Origin: Leptospiraceae bacterium
GTDB lineage: Bacteria; Spirochaetota; Leptospiria; Leptospirales; Leptospiraceae
Assembly: GCA_024233865.1 (NCBI GenBank)
Contig: JACKPA010000001.1
Coordinates: 682,001 to 746,000 of the forward strand
DNA length: 64,000 nucleotides
Direction: 5' to 3'
Shown here: piece after piece, positions 36,738-44,745 of the stretch
Layout of the letters: every line of letters starts with the position of its first letter
Position numbering within the stretch: the stretch's first letter is position 1
Translations under genes and position numbers: made by a program
Notes under the pieces: generated by a model
Databases searched by the model: none
Seen by the model: the letters and a program-made list of their open reading frames with translations, nothing else
What the model was told of the DNA's origin: nothing

Positions 36738-38606
36738 ATGAAATTAAAACTATTTATACCAATTATTACAATACTACTAACAACTCACTTGCTTTCCAAA
36801 AGCGATGAATTCATTGAGTGGAAACCCATAAAAGGAGCCTATGGTTATGTTATCCAAATAAGAGATACTCATAAAAAAGTACTCTTAAATAAAAAGGTTG
36901 ATAAGCATTTTTTTCCAGCTCAGCTACCAAAAGGGAAGTACGAAATTCGGGTGGCTCCTTTGAACGTTTTTAAAAAACCGGCAGTATGGTCCCGTTGGAG
37001 TTCACTTGAAATTATTGTTTCAAGAATACCTATCCTTTCACTGGACGAACCAATTGTACTGGTAAAAAAGAACTCCCTAAGCCCAATTGTCGAAATACGA
37101 GGAGAAAACCTTTCTGAAAATACCGAAGTAACGATTCGTAAAAATAAAAAATTAATTCCTGTTTTAGAAACTAATTTAAATGAGAAAGAACTTTTAACTT
37201 TTAAAGTAAATTTGGAAAAAGTAAAAGTAGGTAAATATGATTTGATTTTGAAAAATCCAAACAATAAAGTTCTAACAAAAGAAGATTTTATTATTGTTAA
37301 AGAACAAGGAAAAGAAGTCCTAACACAAAAGCCTACCGTGACTGATGAGGAGCCAATAGTTCTTGATTATAGTACAAAAAGACAAACAATTGAAGTAAAA
37401 GGTAAGAATTTTTCCGACCAAACAAAAGCATCTATTACCTCTCAAAACAACTCTATCCCGATTAAAAACAGTAAAGCTATAACAGAAAATCTTTTATCTT
37501 TAGACATAGACTTAAATGGCATTAACCCAGGAAGTTATGATTTAAATGTAGAAAACCCAGGAAGTCAAAAATCGGTTAAAAAAGACTTTATTATTATCCA
37601 AGAGACAATACAAAAGCATAGCATTACCCAAAACGAAAATCTCAAACCCGTTATAACATTGGATGAGCCTCTTATTGGTTATTACAAAACAAAGCAGCAT
37701 ACCATAGAAATTATCGGAAAAAATTTTATAAATGAAACAAAAGTGAGTATTATTGGTAAAGATGGGATTGACATTCCAATAGAAAATCAGGAATTAAAAT
37801 CTCCCGAATCATTACTGGTTCGCTTAAATTTAGAAAACGCAAAGCTAGGTTCTTATGATGTCATTTTAAAAAATCCGAATACTCAAAGACTACGAAAAAG
37901 AGATTTCTTTATTATCAAAACAAAAGATTTATTGGTTAAATCCGAAAAACCAACAACGATTCAATTGGATTCCGTTGTATCCAAAGAGGTAGATATAAGC
38001 GGAGAGAATTTTATTCCAGATACAAATGTATCCATTCATTCCGATCAAGGTTCTATTCCTGTTGTAAATAAGTCGATGGAGTCCGATCAAAAAATAAAGT
38101 TAGAATTAGATACTGAAAAAATCAGACCTGGGAAATATGATTTAACGCTTATCAATCCCTCAGGTAATCAAACAACCAAAAAGGATTTTCTTGAAATCAA
38201 AGATGAAGAAATTCCAATCAAAGAACCTCCGAATCATGAAGATATAACCAAATACGAGTTAGCAGAGCTTTTGGGTTACTTACAAGGGTTAAAGAAAACT
38301 TGTAAATCAACGAATTTACCTGATATTTTGATTGAGAAGTGTTTTGCTAGCTATGTCTCTTTGGACTTATCAACTCCTTTTAAGAGAAACCTATACAATT
38401 TTATAAGACTTGTTGATAAGAACAATTATCAAGCCAGAATGGAAGCTTATCATTATTTTGCTTATAATTGCTTTGCTAAAATGAAAGCGGTGAATGAGTA
38501 TATAAGTTTCAGACTCAATAGTCCGCACACAATATTTGAAAGTTTTGAAAAACGATATATGACGTTTACCCTCCAACAGCAAGACGCCTGCCTAATGCGG
38601 GAATGA
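36738..38606 (+). CDS. Exported protein with FN3-like domain and four IPT-like repeats
   Basis: The 622-aa product has a signal peptide (ends LLSKSD), an FN3-like domain like those in the FecR gene (EWKPIKGAYGYVIQI, about residues 24-95), four tandem ~95-residue IPT/TIG-like repeats beginning near 95, 195, 310 and 410 (each with a xxGENL/GKNF turn and GxYDLxLxNP strand), and a helical C-terminal domain (about 500-622). It is probably an envelope adhesin or partner of the FecR protein, 9 bases upstream. The tail overlaps the convergent gene by 41 bases. Confidence 0.72.
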   Translation: MKLKLFIPIITILLTTHLLSKSDEFIEWKPIKGAYGYVIQIRDTHKKVLLNKKVDKHFFPAQLPKGKYEIRVAPLNVFKKPAVWSRWSSLEIIVSRIPILSLDEPIVLVKKNSLSPIVEIRGENLSENTEVTIRKNKKLIPVLETNLNEKELLTFKVNLEKVKVGKYDLILKNPNNKVLTKEDFIIVKEQGKEVLTQKPTVTDEEPIVLDYSTKRQTIEVKGKNFSDQTKASITSQNNSIPIKNSKAITENLLSLDIDLNGINPGSYDLNVENPGSQKSVKKDFIIIQETIQKHSITQNENLKPVITLDEPLIGYYKTKQHTIEIIGKNFINETKVSIIGKDGIDIPIENQELKSPESLLVRLNLENAKLGSYDVILKNPNTQRLRKRDFFIIKTKDLLVKSEKPTTIQLDSVVSKEVDISGENFIPDTNVSIHSDQGSIPVVNKSMESDQKIKLELDTEKIRPGKYDLTLINPSGNQTTKKDFLEIKDEEIPIKEPPNHEDITKYELAELLGYLQGLKKTCKSTNLPDILIEKCFASYVSLDLSTPFKRNLYNFIRLVDKNNYQARMEAYHYFAYNCFAKMKAVNEYISFRLNSPHTIFESFEKRYMTFTLQQQDACLMRE

Positions 38607-39771
38607 TAAGCTTAAATAATGTTTGCAACTCGGTTCTGGTTGGTTTTGTGGGAACGTTTTGAATGATAACATCAGCAAGCAACTCGCTCGAAATTCTAAG
38701 TTCACTGGCAAAAAAGCTTAGCGTAGAACCTTGGTAGTTGTATGCTTCTTTCACCAATTGATCTGCAGTATCCGGATCAAGTAAACGACTTTGAAAGTCT
38801 TTCCACGTAAGACGAGTCGTTTTTGCCAGTGACTCATCCAAAACTATACTAGACTGCTTGGAGACATTTCCCGTATATACGGAAGTATCGGTGGACGCAT
38901 CAGCAGTTCTTCTTACAATATTGGGAGTCACCGCACTGGTCTCAGCCGAAACATCGCTTGTTGCCCGACTAGCTTTGGTTGTGGCTTCACCTGTAGGTTT
39001 GGTTACGTTTTGGTAGGTAGCATTTGTGATAGGTTCTGTTGTTTCTGTTGTTTGTTTGGACATATTGGAAGATTGTTTTGTCACTATTGTGCTTGTTTTG
39101 GTAGCGGCTCTAATCATTGGTTCTGTAGCAACGGTTGTTTGTTCTGTTAAAACAGAAAATTGTCTACTAGTCTTTCCGGTTGCCTGAGAAGTTGCTTTGA
39201 TAGCAGGCTGTGTGGCAACGGTTGTTTGCTCCGTTAGAGCCGAAGATTGTTTGCTGGTTTTTGAGCTTAATTCTGCAGTCGCCTTGATCATCGGTTCCGT
39301 TACGTCGGATGATTGCCGGATGACAACTCCGGTAGCAATTGTTGCACCGGTACTTGCTGCTTCCGTGGCGGCTATTATTGGATTAGTCACTTCACTGATT
39401 TGCCTTGACACATTGGAAGATTGCCTACTAACAACTGTACTTGCTTCGCTACTCTGTTTTGTGATAGGAGCTGTTATATCTGAGGTTTGGCCGGATATGC
39501 GAGAACTTTGTTCACTAACCTGAGAGGAAACCTTGGCCGTTGGATGAGTAGAGTATTGATAGGTATTTTTCATGGTGGCAGCAGAATATCCGGAAGTTTG
39601 CTCGGAAACGCGAATTAATTGGTCTGTAGACGGTTTTGTGCTCTGCCTGTAACTGCTAGCAGACGATTGAGCCGTTGATTCTCCGGACATTTGGAATGGT
39701 CCTGCTTCAGTTTTAAAGACAACTAATAAACTCATCAAAAGAAAACAAAAGTATAGAAATAAATATGGCAT
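38566..39771 (-). CDS. Secreted Ser/Thr-rich repetitive protein with seven-residue periodicity
   Basis: The 401-aa protein has a signal peptide (residues 1-23, ending TEAGP). Residues ~28-300 are dominated by Ser, Thr, Gln, Ala and Lys in a degenerate rhythm of seven residues, for example KQSSALT, EQTTVAT, QPAIKAT, SQATGKT, with a higher-order unit of about 29 residues visible near 160-245. The last ~85 residues are ordinary, helical and probably a folded domain. It may be a long fibrous or solenoid surface protein, possibly glycosylated. I recognise no family. The gene is antisense-overlapping by 41 bases with the IPT gene. Confidence 0.65.
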   Translation of the reverse strand: MPYLFLYFCFLLMSLLVVFKTEAGPFQMSGESTAQSSASSYRQSTKPSTDQLIRVSEQTSGYSAATMKNTYQYSTHPTAKVSSQVSEQSSRISGQTSDITAPITKQSSEASTVVSRQSSNVSRQISEVTNPIIAATEAASTGATIATGVVIRQSSDVTEPMIKATAELSSKTSKQSSALTEQTTVATQPAIKATSQATGKTSRQFSVLTEQTTVATEPMIRAATKTSTIVTKQSSNMSKQTTETTEPITNATYQNVTKPTGEATTKASRATSDVSAETSAVTPNIVRRTADASTDTSVYTGNVSKQSSIVLDESLAKTTRLTWKDFQSRLLDPDTADQLVKEAYNYQGSTLSFFASELRISSELLADVIIQNVPTKPTRTELQTLFKLIIPALGRRLAVGG

Positions 39772-40223
39772 TATTTCATTCTATCAAAAATGAATTTTTC
39801 AATCAAGAATATATCAGCAATTATCGGTAACAATTTTTTAACTAAAAATATAGCTTTTTTAATTCAAATACCTATCCCTCCTTCTCCCTTTCCTGGTTCG
39901 CATGCTTGGGAAACCGCAGGAAAGGGAGCGAAAGTTACAATAGATTTTATTTTATTTACCTAAATCTATAAAATTCTCTTAATAATTTAGTATTTTATGT
40001 TAAAAAAATAACTATTATGTTCCCTTTCCTGTTAGGAAAGGGAAAGATCGAGCTTGGTGCAAAAGAACAGCTTGATGGGGATAGGTAGAAATAATTTAAT
40101 GCCGATAATTACTGAGAATATATAAAGAATCAATTCGATTTTTGGGATTTACAGGATTAGATTTAATTGATTTTTTGATATATAAAAACAAGGACCATTA
40201 TAAAACTTTTCAAAGGATGTGGG
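39772..40223. other. Intergenic region containing MITE copy A
   Basis: Apart from the MITE (39815-40114) and its target duplications, 40124-40223 is AT-rich, with a GATTTACAGGATTAG-type motif near 40147-40165. A ribosome site AAAGGATGTGGG at 40213-40224 serves the barstar gene. Confidence 0.6.
39815..40114 (-). mobile_element. 300-bp MITE, copy A (inverted relative to copy B)
   Basis: The element is exactly 300 bases and ends in imperfect terminal inverted repeats (CAGCAATTATCGG at one end, CCGATAATTACTG at the other). It is flanked by a perfect 9-base direct duplication AGAATATAT (39806-39814 and 40115-40123). Inside are short hairpins such as CCCTTTCCT-GTT-AGGAAAGGG. It carries no transposase. 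It is identical to copy B (47775-48074) except for one base by eye, so transposition is recent. A 9-bp duplication suggests mobilisation by an IS4- or IS5-like enzyme, which is inference. Confidence 0.92.
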
Positions 40224-40496
40224 ATGAAAAAAGTTATCATTGATTCAGTGAATATAAATAATTTAGATGAACTACACACACTAATAGCTGAAAAATTAGA
40301 CTTTCCAACTTATTATGGAAAAAATAATGATGCTCTTTATGATTGTCTAACAGGAGATATTGAACTGCCATTAACCGTAATTTGGAATAATTATTATATT
40401 ACTAAAGAGAAACTATCAGATGCAATTGAAGATGTATACCTTGTATTCCAACAAGTTGCTCAAAAAGAATCGGATTTTCAAGTAGTTGTTCAATAA
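40224..40496 (+). CDS. Barstar-family protein
   Basis: The 90-aa acidic protein has the barstar layout: LDELHTLIAEKLDFPTYYGKN near residue 15 and DALYDCLTG, then an ITKEKLSDAIEDV helix. Barstars inhibit barnase-type RNases. No barnase or other RNase is adjacent; instead a lipase-like hydrolase follows 12 bases later. The MITE ends 110 bases upstream. It may be an orphan immunity gene or may belong to a different toxin. Confidence 0.8.
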   Translation: MKKVIIDSVNINNLDELHTLIAEKLDFPTYYGKNNDALYDCLTGDIELPLTVIWNNYYITKEKLSDAIEDVYLVFQQVAQKESDFQVVVQ

Positions 40497-40508
40497 AAAC
40501 AGAAATAA

Positions 40509-41561
40509 ATGATTAAAAAATCTATATGGAAAGAATTTACATCTACATTAAAAACCGCTAGTTTAACTACCGGAAAAAGTTTAAAATATATTTATGATGC
40601 TGGAAATAATCATAAACACTATTTAGTACCGGTTTTAAATGGGTTTATAGGAGATAAACTGGCTGAAAACAACCATCAGCTTTCTATTTCCATGAGTTTT
40701 CGAGAAAACGGAAAGGATATTTCCATTCAAAATTTGGATTTGAAGACAAGGTGCAAAAATAAAAGGAAAACAATAGCCATTTTTATCCATGGGCTTGTTA
40801 TGGATGATGTTTTTTGGCATACTCCTTACGAAGGAAAACCTGGGTTTGGTTCCAAGTTAGAACAAGACTTGTCAATTATCTCTCTATATGTTCGATACAA
40901 TACGGGAAAACATATTTCACAAAACGGCAAGGAATTGTCCGATTTACTCCAAAACCTCATGGATACCTACGAAGACGAAATCGAGCATATAGTTTTGATT
41001 ACTCACTCCATGGGTGGTTTGGTGGCAAGGAGTGCAAGCTATTACGCAACGAAAGAAAACCACAATTGGACAAAAAGGCTTAGTTCCATATTTTTACTTG
41101 GTGTTCCCAATGATGGCTCGTTTTTAGAAAAAATCGGTCATTTAACAACTACCATTCTAAAAATTATTCCCAATCTTCCTACACGTATTGTGGGGCATAT
41201 ATCAGATCAAAGGAGCAATGGAATTAAAGACTTACGATGGGGGATTTTGGTAGAAGAAGATTGGAAATCTCCAGATTCGGATACTCTTTTGAAAGCAAAT
41301 CGTACAAAGGTAGAACCTCTTCCGGGAGTGAAATATTATATAATTGCCGGGACTATGATGGGAAATGAATCATCCCTTGTCAGTACTTATTTTGGAGACG
41401 GGCTTGTTGGCAGAAAAAGTGCGATAGGAGAAGTTTTTCACAGCCTTAAAGAGGAATCCAATGAGTTTCTAGAAGTCAGGATTTTTCGGGAAACCAGTCA
41501 CTTGGGGCTTCTTATGAACCAGAATGTATATGAATACATTAAAGGTGCTTTTTTACAATAG
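40509..41561 (+). CDS. Alpha/beta hydrolase (PGAP1/lipase-like)
   Basis: The 350-aa product lacks a signal peptide. After an ~85-residue N-terminal region come FIHGLVMDD (oxyanion loop, ~93-101), THSMGGLVAR with nucleophile Ser167, FGDGLVGRKSA with a probable catalytic Asp near 298, and ETSHLGLL with the catalytic His near 335. It resembles triacylglycerol lipases and PGAP1-like serine hydrolases. It probably shares a transcript with barstar. Whether it is a toxin, an effector or a housekeeping lipase is unclear. Its stop overlaps the convergent Uma2 gene by 23 bases. Confidence 0.78.
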   Translation: MIKKSIWKEFTSTLKTASLTTGKSLKYIYDAGNNHKHYLVPVLNGFIGDKLAENNHQLSISMSFRENGKDISIQNLDLKTRCKNKRKTIAIFIHGLVMDDVFWHTPYEGKPGFGSKLEQDLSIISLYVRYNTGKHISQNGKELSDLLQNLMDTYEDEIEHIVLITHSMGGLVARSASYYATKENHNWTKRLSSIFLLGVPNDGSFLEKIGHLTTTILKIIPNLPTRIVGHISDQRSNGIKDLRWGILVEEDWKSPDSDTLLKANRTKVEPLPGVKYYIIAGTMMGNESSLVSTYFGDGLVGRKSAIGEVFHSLKEESNEFLEVRIFRETSHLGLLMNQNVYEYIKGAFLQ

Positions 41562-42294
41562 ATTTTACGTAATCTTCCGAAACTCCAAAGTCCTCTGCTA
41601 TTTCCTTTAGTGTCAGTTTGCCCCTCTCAATTGCTCTTTGAATAAAGCCATCTTTCTCTTTTTCAGCCCTTTTCTTTTCCTGTATACTCAATTCTTTTCC
41701 GGTGGAAATTACTTTACCGAAATAATCACACCATCTAAGCCATACACCATATTCATCTTCAAAAAAACCTTCCCACAACCTTAATCCCAAGCCAACTTCT
41801 TCAAACCAAGATTTTTCCATTCCTACCGCCATTCCCTTTATATACCTATAACTACTCATAGGCTTTCCTTTGAGAATATGAAAACCAGGGTCATAAATTG
41901 CATAATACAAAACTCCGATTTTTCCATAGTCTTTTAATTTGCTATCTAATTCATTCCCATCTTTGTTGGATACGATTTCTATCACTACTTCCGGTGCTTT
42001 TCCGATTTTGTCCAAATAATAACACAAGTCTTCCTTTTTTGTCCTGTTTTCCGGTTTTTCTACTTCCAAACTTAGTAGTACATCAGGAACAATTGCATTT
42101 TCTAGTATTTCGGTAAAAATTCCGACATTGGCAGTTGCCAAAAAATTTGTGTATCTTTCGGATTCCCAAGAAGTATACAAAGGCTCGGTTAATAGCCTCA
42201 TTTGTTTTTCGGAGAAAATGTTGTCCACCGGCTTACCGTCCTCAATTTCTGCTTCTTCTATATTAAAGATTTTCTTTTCTTTGGAGGTTAACAT
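41539..42294 (-). CDS. Uma2-family (DUF820) protein with C-terminal HTH-like tail
   Basis: The 251-aa protein carries a Uma2-type PD-(D/E)XK core: IVPDVLLSL (Asp, near residue 68), VVIEIVSNKDGNELDSKLKDYGKIGVLYYAIYDP (near 100, shown by position only). The tail ends with a helix-turn-helix-like segment (LKEIAEDFGVSEDYVKSIV). This differs from the coiled-coil tail of the paralogue at 17896, so the nuclease core appears to be joined to different C-termini. Function is unknown. Confidence 0.75.
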   Translation of the reverse strand: MLTSKEKKIFNIEEAEIEDGKPVDNIFSEKQMRLLTEPLYTSWESERYTNFLATANVGIFTEILENAIVPDVLLSLEVEKPENRTKKEDLCYYLDKIGKAPEVVIEIVSNKDGNELDSKLKDYGKIGVLYYAIYDPGFHILKGKPMSSYRYIKGMAVGMEKSWFEEVGLGLRLWEGFFEDEYGVWLRWCDYFGKVISTGKELSIQEKKRAEKEKDGFIQRAIERGKLTLKEIAEDFGVSEDYVKSIVKKHL

Positions 42295-42367
42295 AGTTTT
42301 TCCGTTAATTGGTTTGATTTATATGAGTAGAACATATCTATTATTTTTGGCAATAAGGTTTTTTATC

Positions 42368-42871
42368 TTAAAATCTTATCGTATAACTAAAACCATAACC
42401 CTGGTTAGGATTCATCCAGACATTTATGAAAGAATCGCTTTCTTCTTCGGATGGTTTATGGTTGTAAACGGAAGATATGAATTTATAAAAAAAATAAATT
42501 GAAAACGTTGAATAAATTCCAATGGCATAATTTTCATTATTCATATTATTTTTATATTTATTAATTTCTCTATTACTCAAAAAACCTAAATAATAAAATT
42601 GGACAATACCTAGCATATTATTTTGAGAATAGTAATGAACCAAATAATAAGTAAATAAATTTCTGTGCCCTCTATAGGTATTCCGATCTTCGACATAACC
42701 TTGCTTATATTGTTTTTCCCAGTTGGCATATCCGGCAAAATAAAATCCTCCAAACAAGGCTCCATATTTAATTTTATTTTCCGAATCTGGAGACTCTTCT
42801 TTCTCTTCTTCTGCGATAATCGGATTTATCAAAAATAGGGCTATTAACAATACGGAAATCAACTTCATCAT
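42368..42871 (-). CDS. Small outer-membrane-like protein
   Basis: The 167-aa protein has a signal peptide (MMKLISVLLIALFLINPIIAEE, positions 1-22 in part), a charged segment and then alternating aromatic-rich strands (GFYFAGYANW, YYLGFLSNR) ending GYGFSYTIRF, a terminal aromatic-Arg-Phe shared with other envelope proteins in this window. Its start overlaps the 54-aa lipoprotein stop (ATGATG). It is the last gene of a four-gene run reading right to left from 43621. It is probably membrane-associated, family unknown. Confidence 0.62.
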   Translation of the reverse strand: MMKLISVLLIALFLINPIIAEEEKEESPDSENKIKYGALFGGFYFAGYANWEKQYKQGYVEDRNTYRGHRNLFTYYLVHYYSQNNMLGIVQFYYLGFLSNREINKYKNNMNNENYAIGIYSTFSIYFFYKFISSVYNHKPSEEESDSFINVWMNPNQGYGFSYTIRF

Positions 42872-43032
42872 TTGGAATTTTTTCCCTCCTTTGTTTTGTT
42901 TTCACCGTTTTTTTGACAATCATCAATATTCGGGAATGGAGTTTTTCCCGTTAGGGGTGGTAGTTTATCACCGGTAGTATAGCAACCAACAAATAATAAC
43001 CAAAAAGCAATCATAAAAAGTTTTGATTTCAT
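42868..43032 (-). CDS. 54-residue lipoprotein
   Basis: This short gene encodes MKSKLFMIAFWLLFVGC-type lipobox (Cys17), then a Pro/Thr/Lys-rich tail. Its ATG overlaps the preceding TAA (TAATG at 43032) and its TGA overlaps the next ATG, and it carries an AAAGGAGGG ribosome site for the downstream gene. Such tight coupling argues it is real. Its function is unknown. Confidence 0.72.
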   Translation of the reverse strand: MKSKLFMIAFWLLFVGCYTTGDKLPPLTGKTPFPNIDDCQKNGENKTKEGKNSK

Positions 43033-43310
43033 TACCTGCACCATACTTCCTTAATTCCGGAATGTCCGTTGTAGATACTTGTAAACCGAATGTATACCAA
43101 TTCCTTTCGATTGAACTTTTTACATATAACAGATAAATCCACCAGACGAAAGGATCCGTTTTCACCCATTGGTAGTTCCATACACATCATATCTTCTTTA
43201 TTTAGCTTTAGAACTTGGGATTCATTTACGTTTTCCCGCAAATAATATTCCACACCCAGACAATTAAACTGCAAGCAAATCAAAAGCAATATGATATTCA
43301 ATCTATACAT
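43032..43310 (-). CDS. Short cysteine-containing lipoprotein
   Basis: I start at the ATG at 43310 (92 aa), 48 bases inside the longest frame, because it begins a clean signal: MYRLNIILLLICLQFNC, lipobox at Cys17. The mature part has EYYLRENV and several Cys (MMCMELP, VICKK, and EVWCR at the end), hinting at disulfides. It overlaps the upstream lipoprotein gene by 13 bases. Function unknown. Confidence 0.65.
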   Translation of the reverse strand: MYRLNIILLLICLQFNCLGVEYYLRENVNESQVLKLNKEDMMCMELPMGENGSFRLVDLSVICKKFNRKELVYIRFTSIYNGHSGIKEVWCR

Positions 43311-43621
43311 TCTATTCCTATACTTTTTGGACATACAAAGGTAAGAGTCAGGTAACAAGTCATTTCATTTAGCACTGTTTGCGACGTAGACGGGTAGTAC
43401 AATTGTATGCCACCGATCTTTTGTCCGGGGCATACTTCTGCTGCGTCTACGGTTGCATTGAGAGGCACATCAAATATGGTTATCCATATAGTATAAGGTT
43501 TGGTTTCTCCCGTAAGTTTGGAAGGATTTACCGTACTCAAATAGTCAGTGGCACAGAAGCTAAAAAATAATACAAAAAGGATAGATAACCGAAAATTTTT
43601 ATATTGCAGTCTAAATTTCAT
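43298..43621 (-). CDS. Bor-like small lipoprotein
   Basis: The 107-aa lipoprotein has its lipobox at SFCAT (Cys23). The mature part (DAAEVCPGQKIGGIQLYYP, then TVLNEMTCYLTLTFVCP) vaguely matches the Bor/Iss lipoprotein pattern of Cys, Gly-Ile strands and a conserved LN-L segment. I give that assignment low weight. It is the first gene of the four-gene run to 42368, with a 165-base divergent gap from the OMP gene at 43787. Confidence 0.55.
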   Translation of the reverse strand: MKFRLQYKNFRLSILFVLFFSFCATDYLSTVNPSKLTGETKPYTIWITIFDVPLNATVDAAEVCPGQKIGGIQLYYPSTSQTVLNEMTCYLTLTFVCPKSIGIECID

Positions 43622-43671
43622 AGTTTTTGAATAAAAAATATATTGCTAAATTTGTCAAGAGTTTGTATTCT

Positions 43672-43763
43672 ATTAATTGAAACTTTATGTTTTGATTTTC
43701 GACTAGTACAATTAATTAGATTGGCTTGATTTTAAAAGATTATTTTAAAATCTCTACTTTATG
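43672..43763 (+). repeat. Upstream repeat, copy 1 (upstream of OMP-DUF1566 pair)
   Basis: About 90 bases matching 46962-47062 at roughly 85% by eye, sharing TTTATGTTTTGATTTT and GATTTTAAAAGATTAT. It lies immediately upstream of the gene at 43787. Confidence 0.75.
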
Positions 43764-43786
43764 AGCTATTTTGGGATATAATTACA

Positions 43787-44731
43787 ATGAAAGCTAAAAG
43801 TACTGTTTTTATTTTTGTTTTAATAATTTTACTACTAAAACCACAATCAATTTGTGCAAAATCCGACGATGATTATGGGTGGATTCTTAGAAGGATCGGA
43901 CTCACAACTATAGAACTCGGATTGTTTGTAAATTATTTTAAATATAGAAATACAAGCCTCCATACCAATGAAAAAGTTGCGAGCTTATCAATATTCGTTT
44001 TTAAATCGGATTTGAAAGCAACGGATACTCAACTATTCACAATGTATTACCAATCAGCAAAGCTGAGCTATCCGACAAATACGATTAGACATTCATTGTA
44101 TGATGGAAAAACGATAGCTACGGGAGATAGAAGTTCTCTAAAATCCTATAGAAGACATTTGGTTAACTCTTCCGGTGCTTGGCTTGGCAGTGTTGTTGTA
44201 TGGGATTTGGTTACCTCTTCCAACATTTGGGGTGAGAAGTATAGCCATTCCACTCCCGTCACGAGGGCGATTCGCTCCTTTTTGCTTCCCGGCTGGGGGC
44301 AAAAACACACCGGACATGACTTGAAAAGTGCATTTTTCTTTCTCGCAAGCGTAGGTTTGGCTGGAACAAGCATTCCTCCAGTCAATAGATTCCAAAAAGC
44401 CAAACTAAACTACAGAAATTCTAATTATGATTTTATAATTTCAAGCATATTTATCAACGATCAAAGCTTACAGAGACCTCTATACGTTTACCAAAACAAA
44501 GAACGTCGAAAAGATGTGAATAGAGCCAGAATCAGTTCGATCCAAAACATTACAGCTTTGGGTGCTTTATGGTTAATCAACATTCTAGATGCTGCTATTT
44601 TTGAGAATGTAGGAAATGAATACACTTCTCATTTAACACTTCGACCTGAATTTAATTTTGGCTCGGTGAACATGGGAAAAAATGTATTTCCGGAATTTAT
44701 ATATGGTATGAATCTAACGTATCGATTTTAA
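43787..44731 (+). CDS. Leptospira-type outer-membrane/envelope protein
   Basis: The 314-aa protein has a signal peptide (ends ICAKS), a central segment with LPGWGQKHTGHDLKSAFFFLASVG (about residues 162-185), a short hydrophobic helix near 245-260 (ITALGALWLINILDAA) and the C-terminal GMNLTYRF. The LPGWGQ-x5-6-K motif recurs in Leptospira DUF5683-like proteins. It is likely an envelope protein. The ORF ends two bases before the start of the DUF1566 lipoprotein gene on the same strand, so the two are probably co-transcribed. Confidence 0.62.
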   Translation: MKAKSTVFIFVLIILLLKPQSICAKSDDDYGWILRRIGLTTIELGLFVNYFKYRNTSLHTNEKVASLSIFVFKSDLKATDTQLFTMYYQSAKLSYPTNTIRHSLYDGKTIATGDRSSLKSYRRHLVNSSGAWLGSVVVWDLVTSSNIWGEKYSHSTPVTRAIRSFLLPGWGQKHTGHDLKSAFFFLASVGLAGTSIPPVNRFQKAKLNYRNSNYDFIISSIFINDQSLQRPLYVYQNKERRKDVNRARISSIQNITALGALWLINILDAAIFENVGNEYTSHLTLRPEFNFGSVNMGKNVFPEFIYGMNLTYRF

Positions 44732-44745
44732 ATATGGATGTAGTT

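Noticed and set aside
39197..39523. Plus-strand frame inside the Ser/Thr repeat gene
   Set aside because: It is the antisense reading of a repetitive gene; repeats give long antisense frames by chance.
44138..44403. Two overlapping minus-strand frames within the OMP gene at 43787
   Set aside because: Shadows of the real gene, with no signals of their own.
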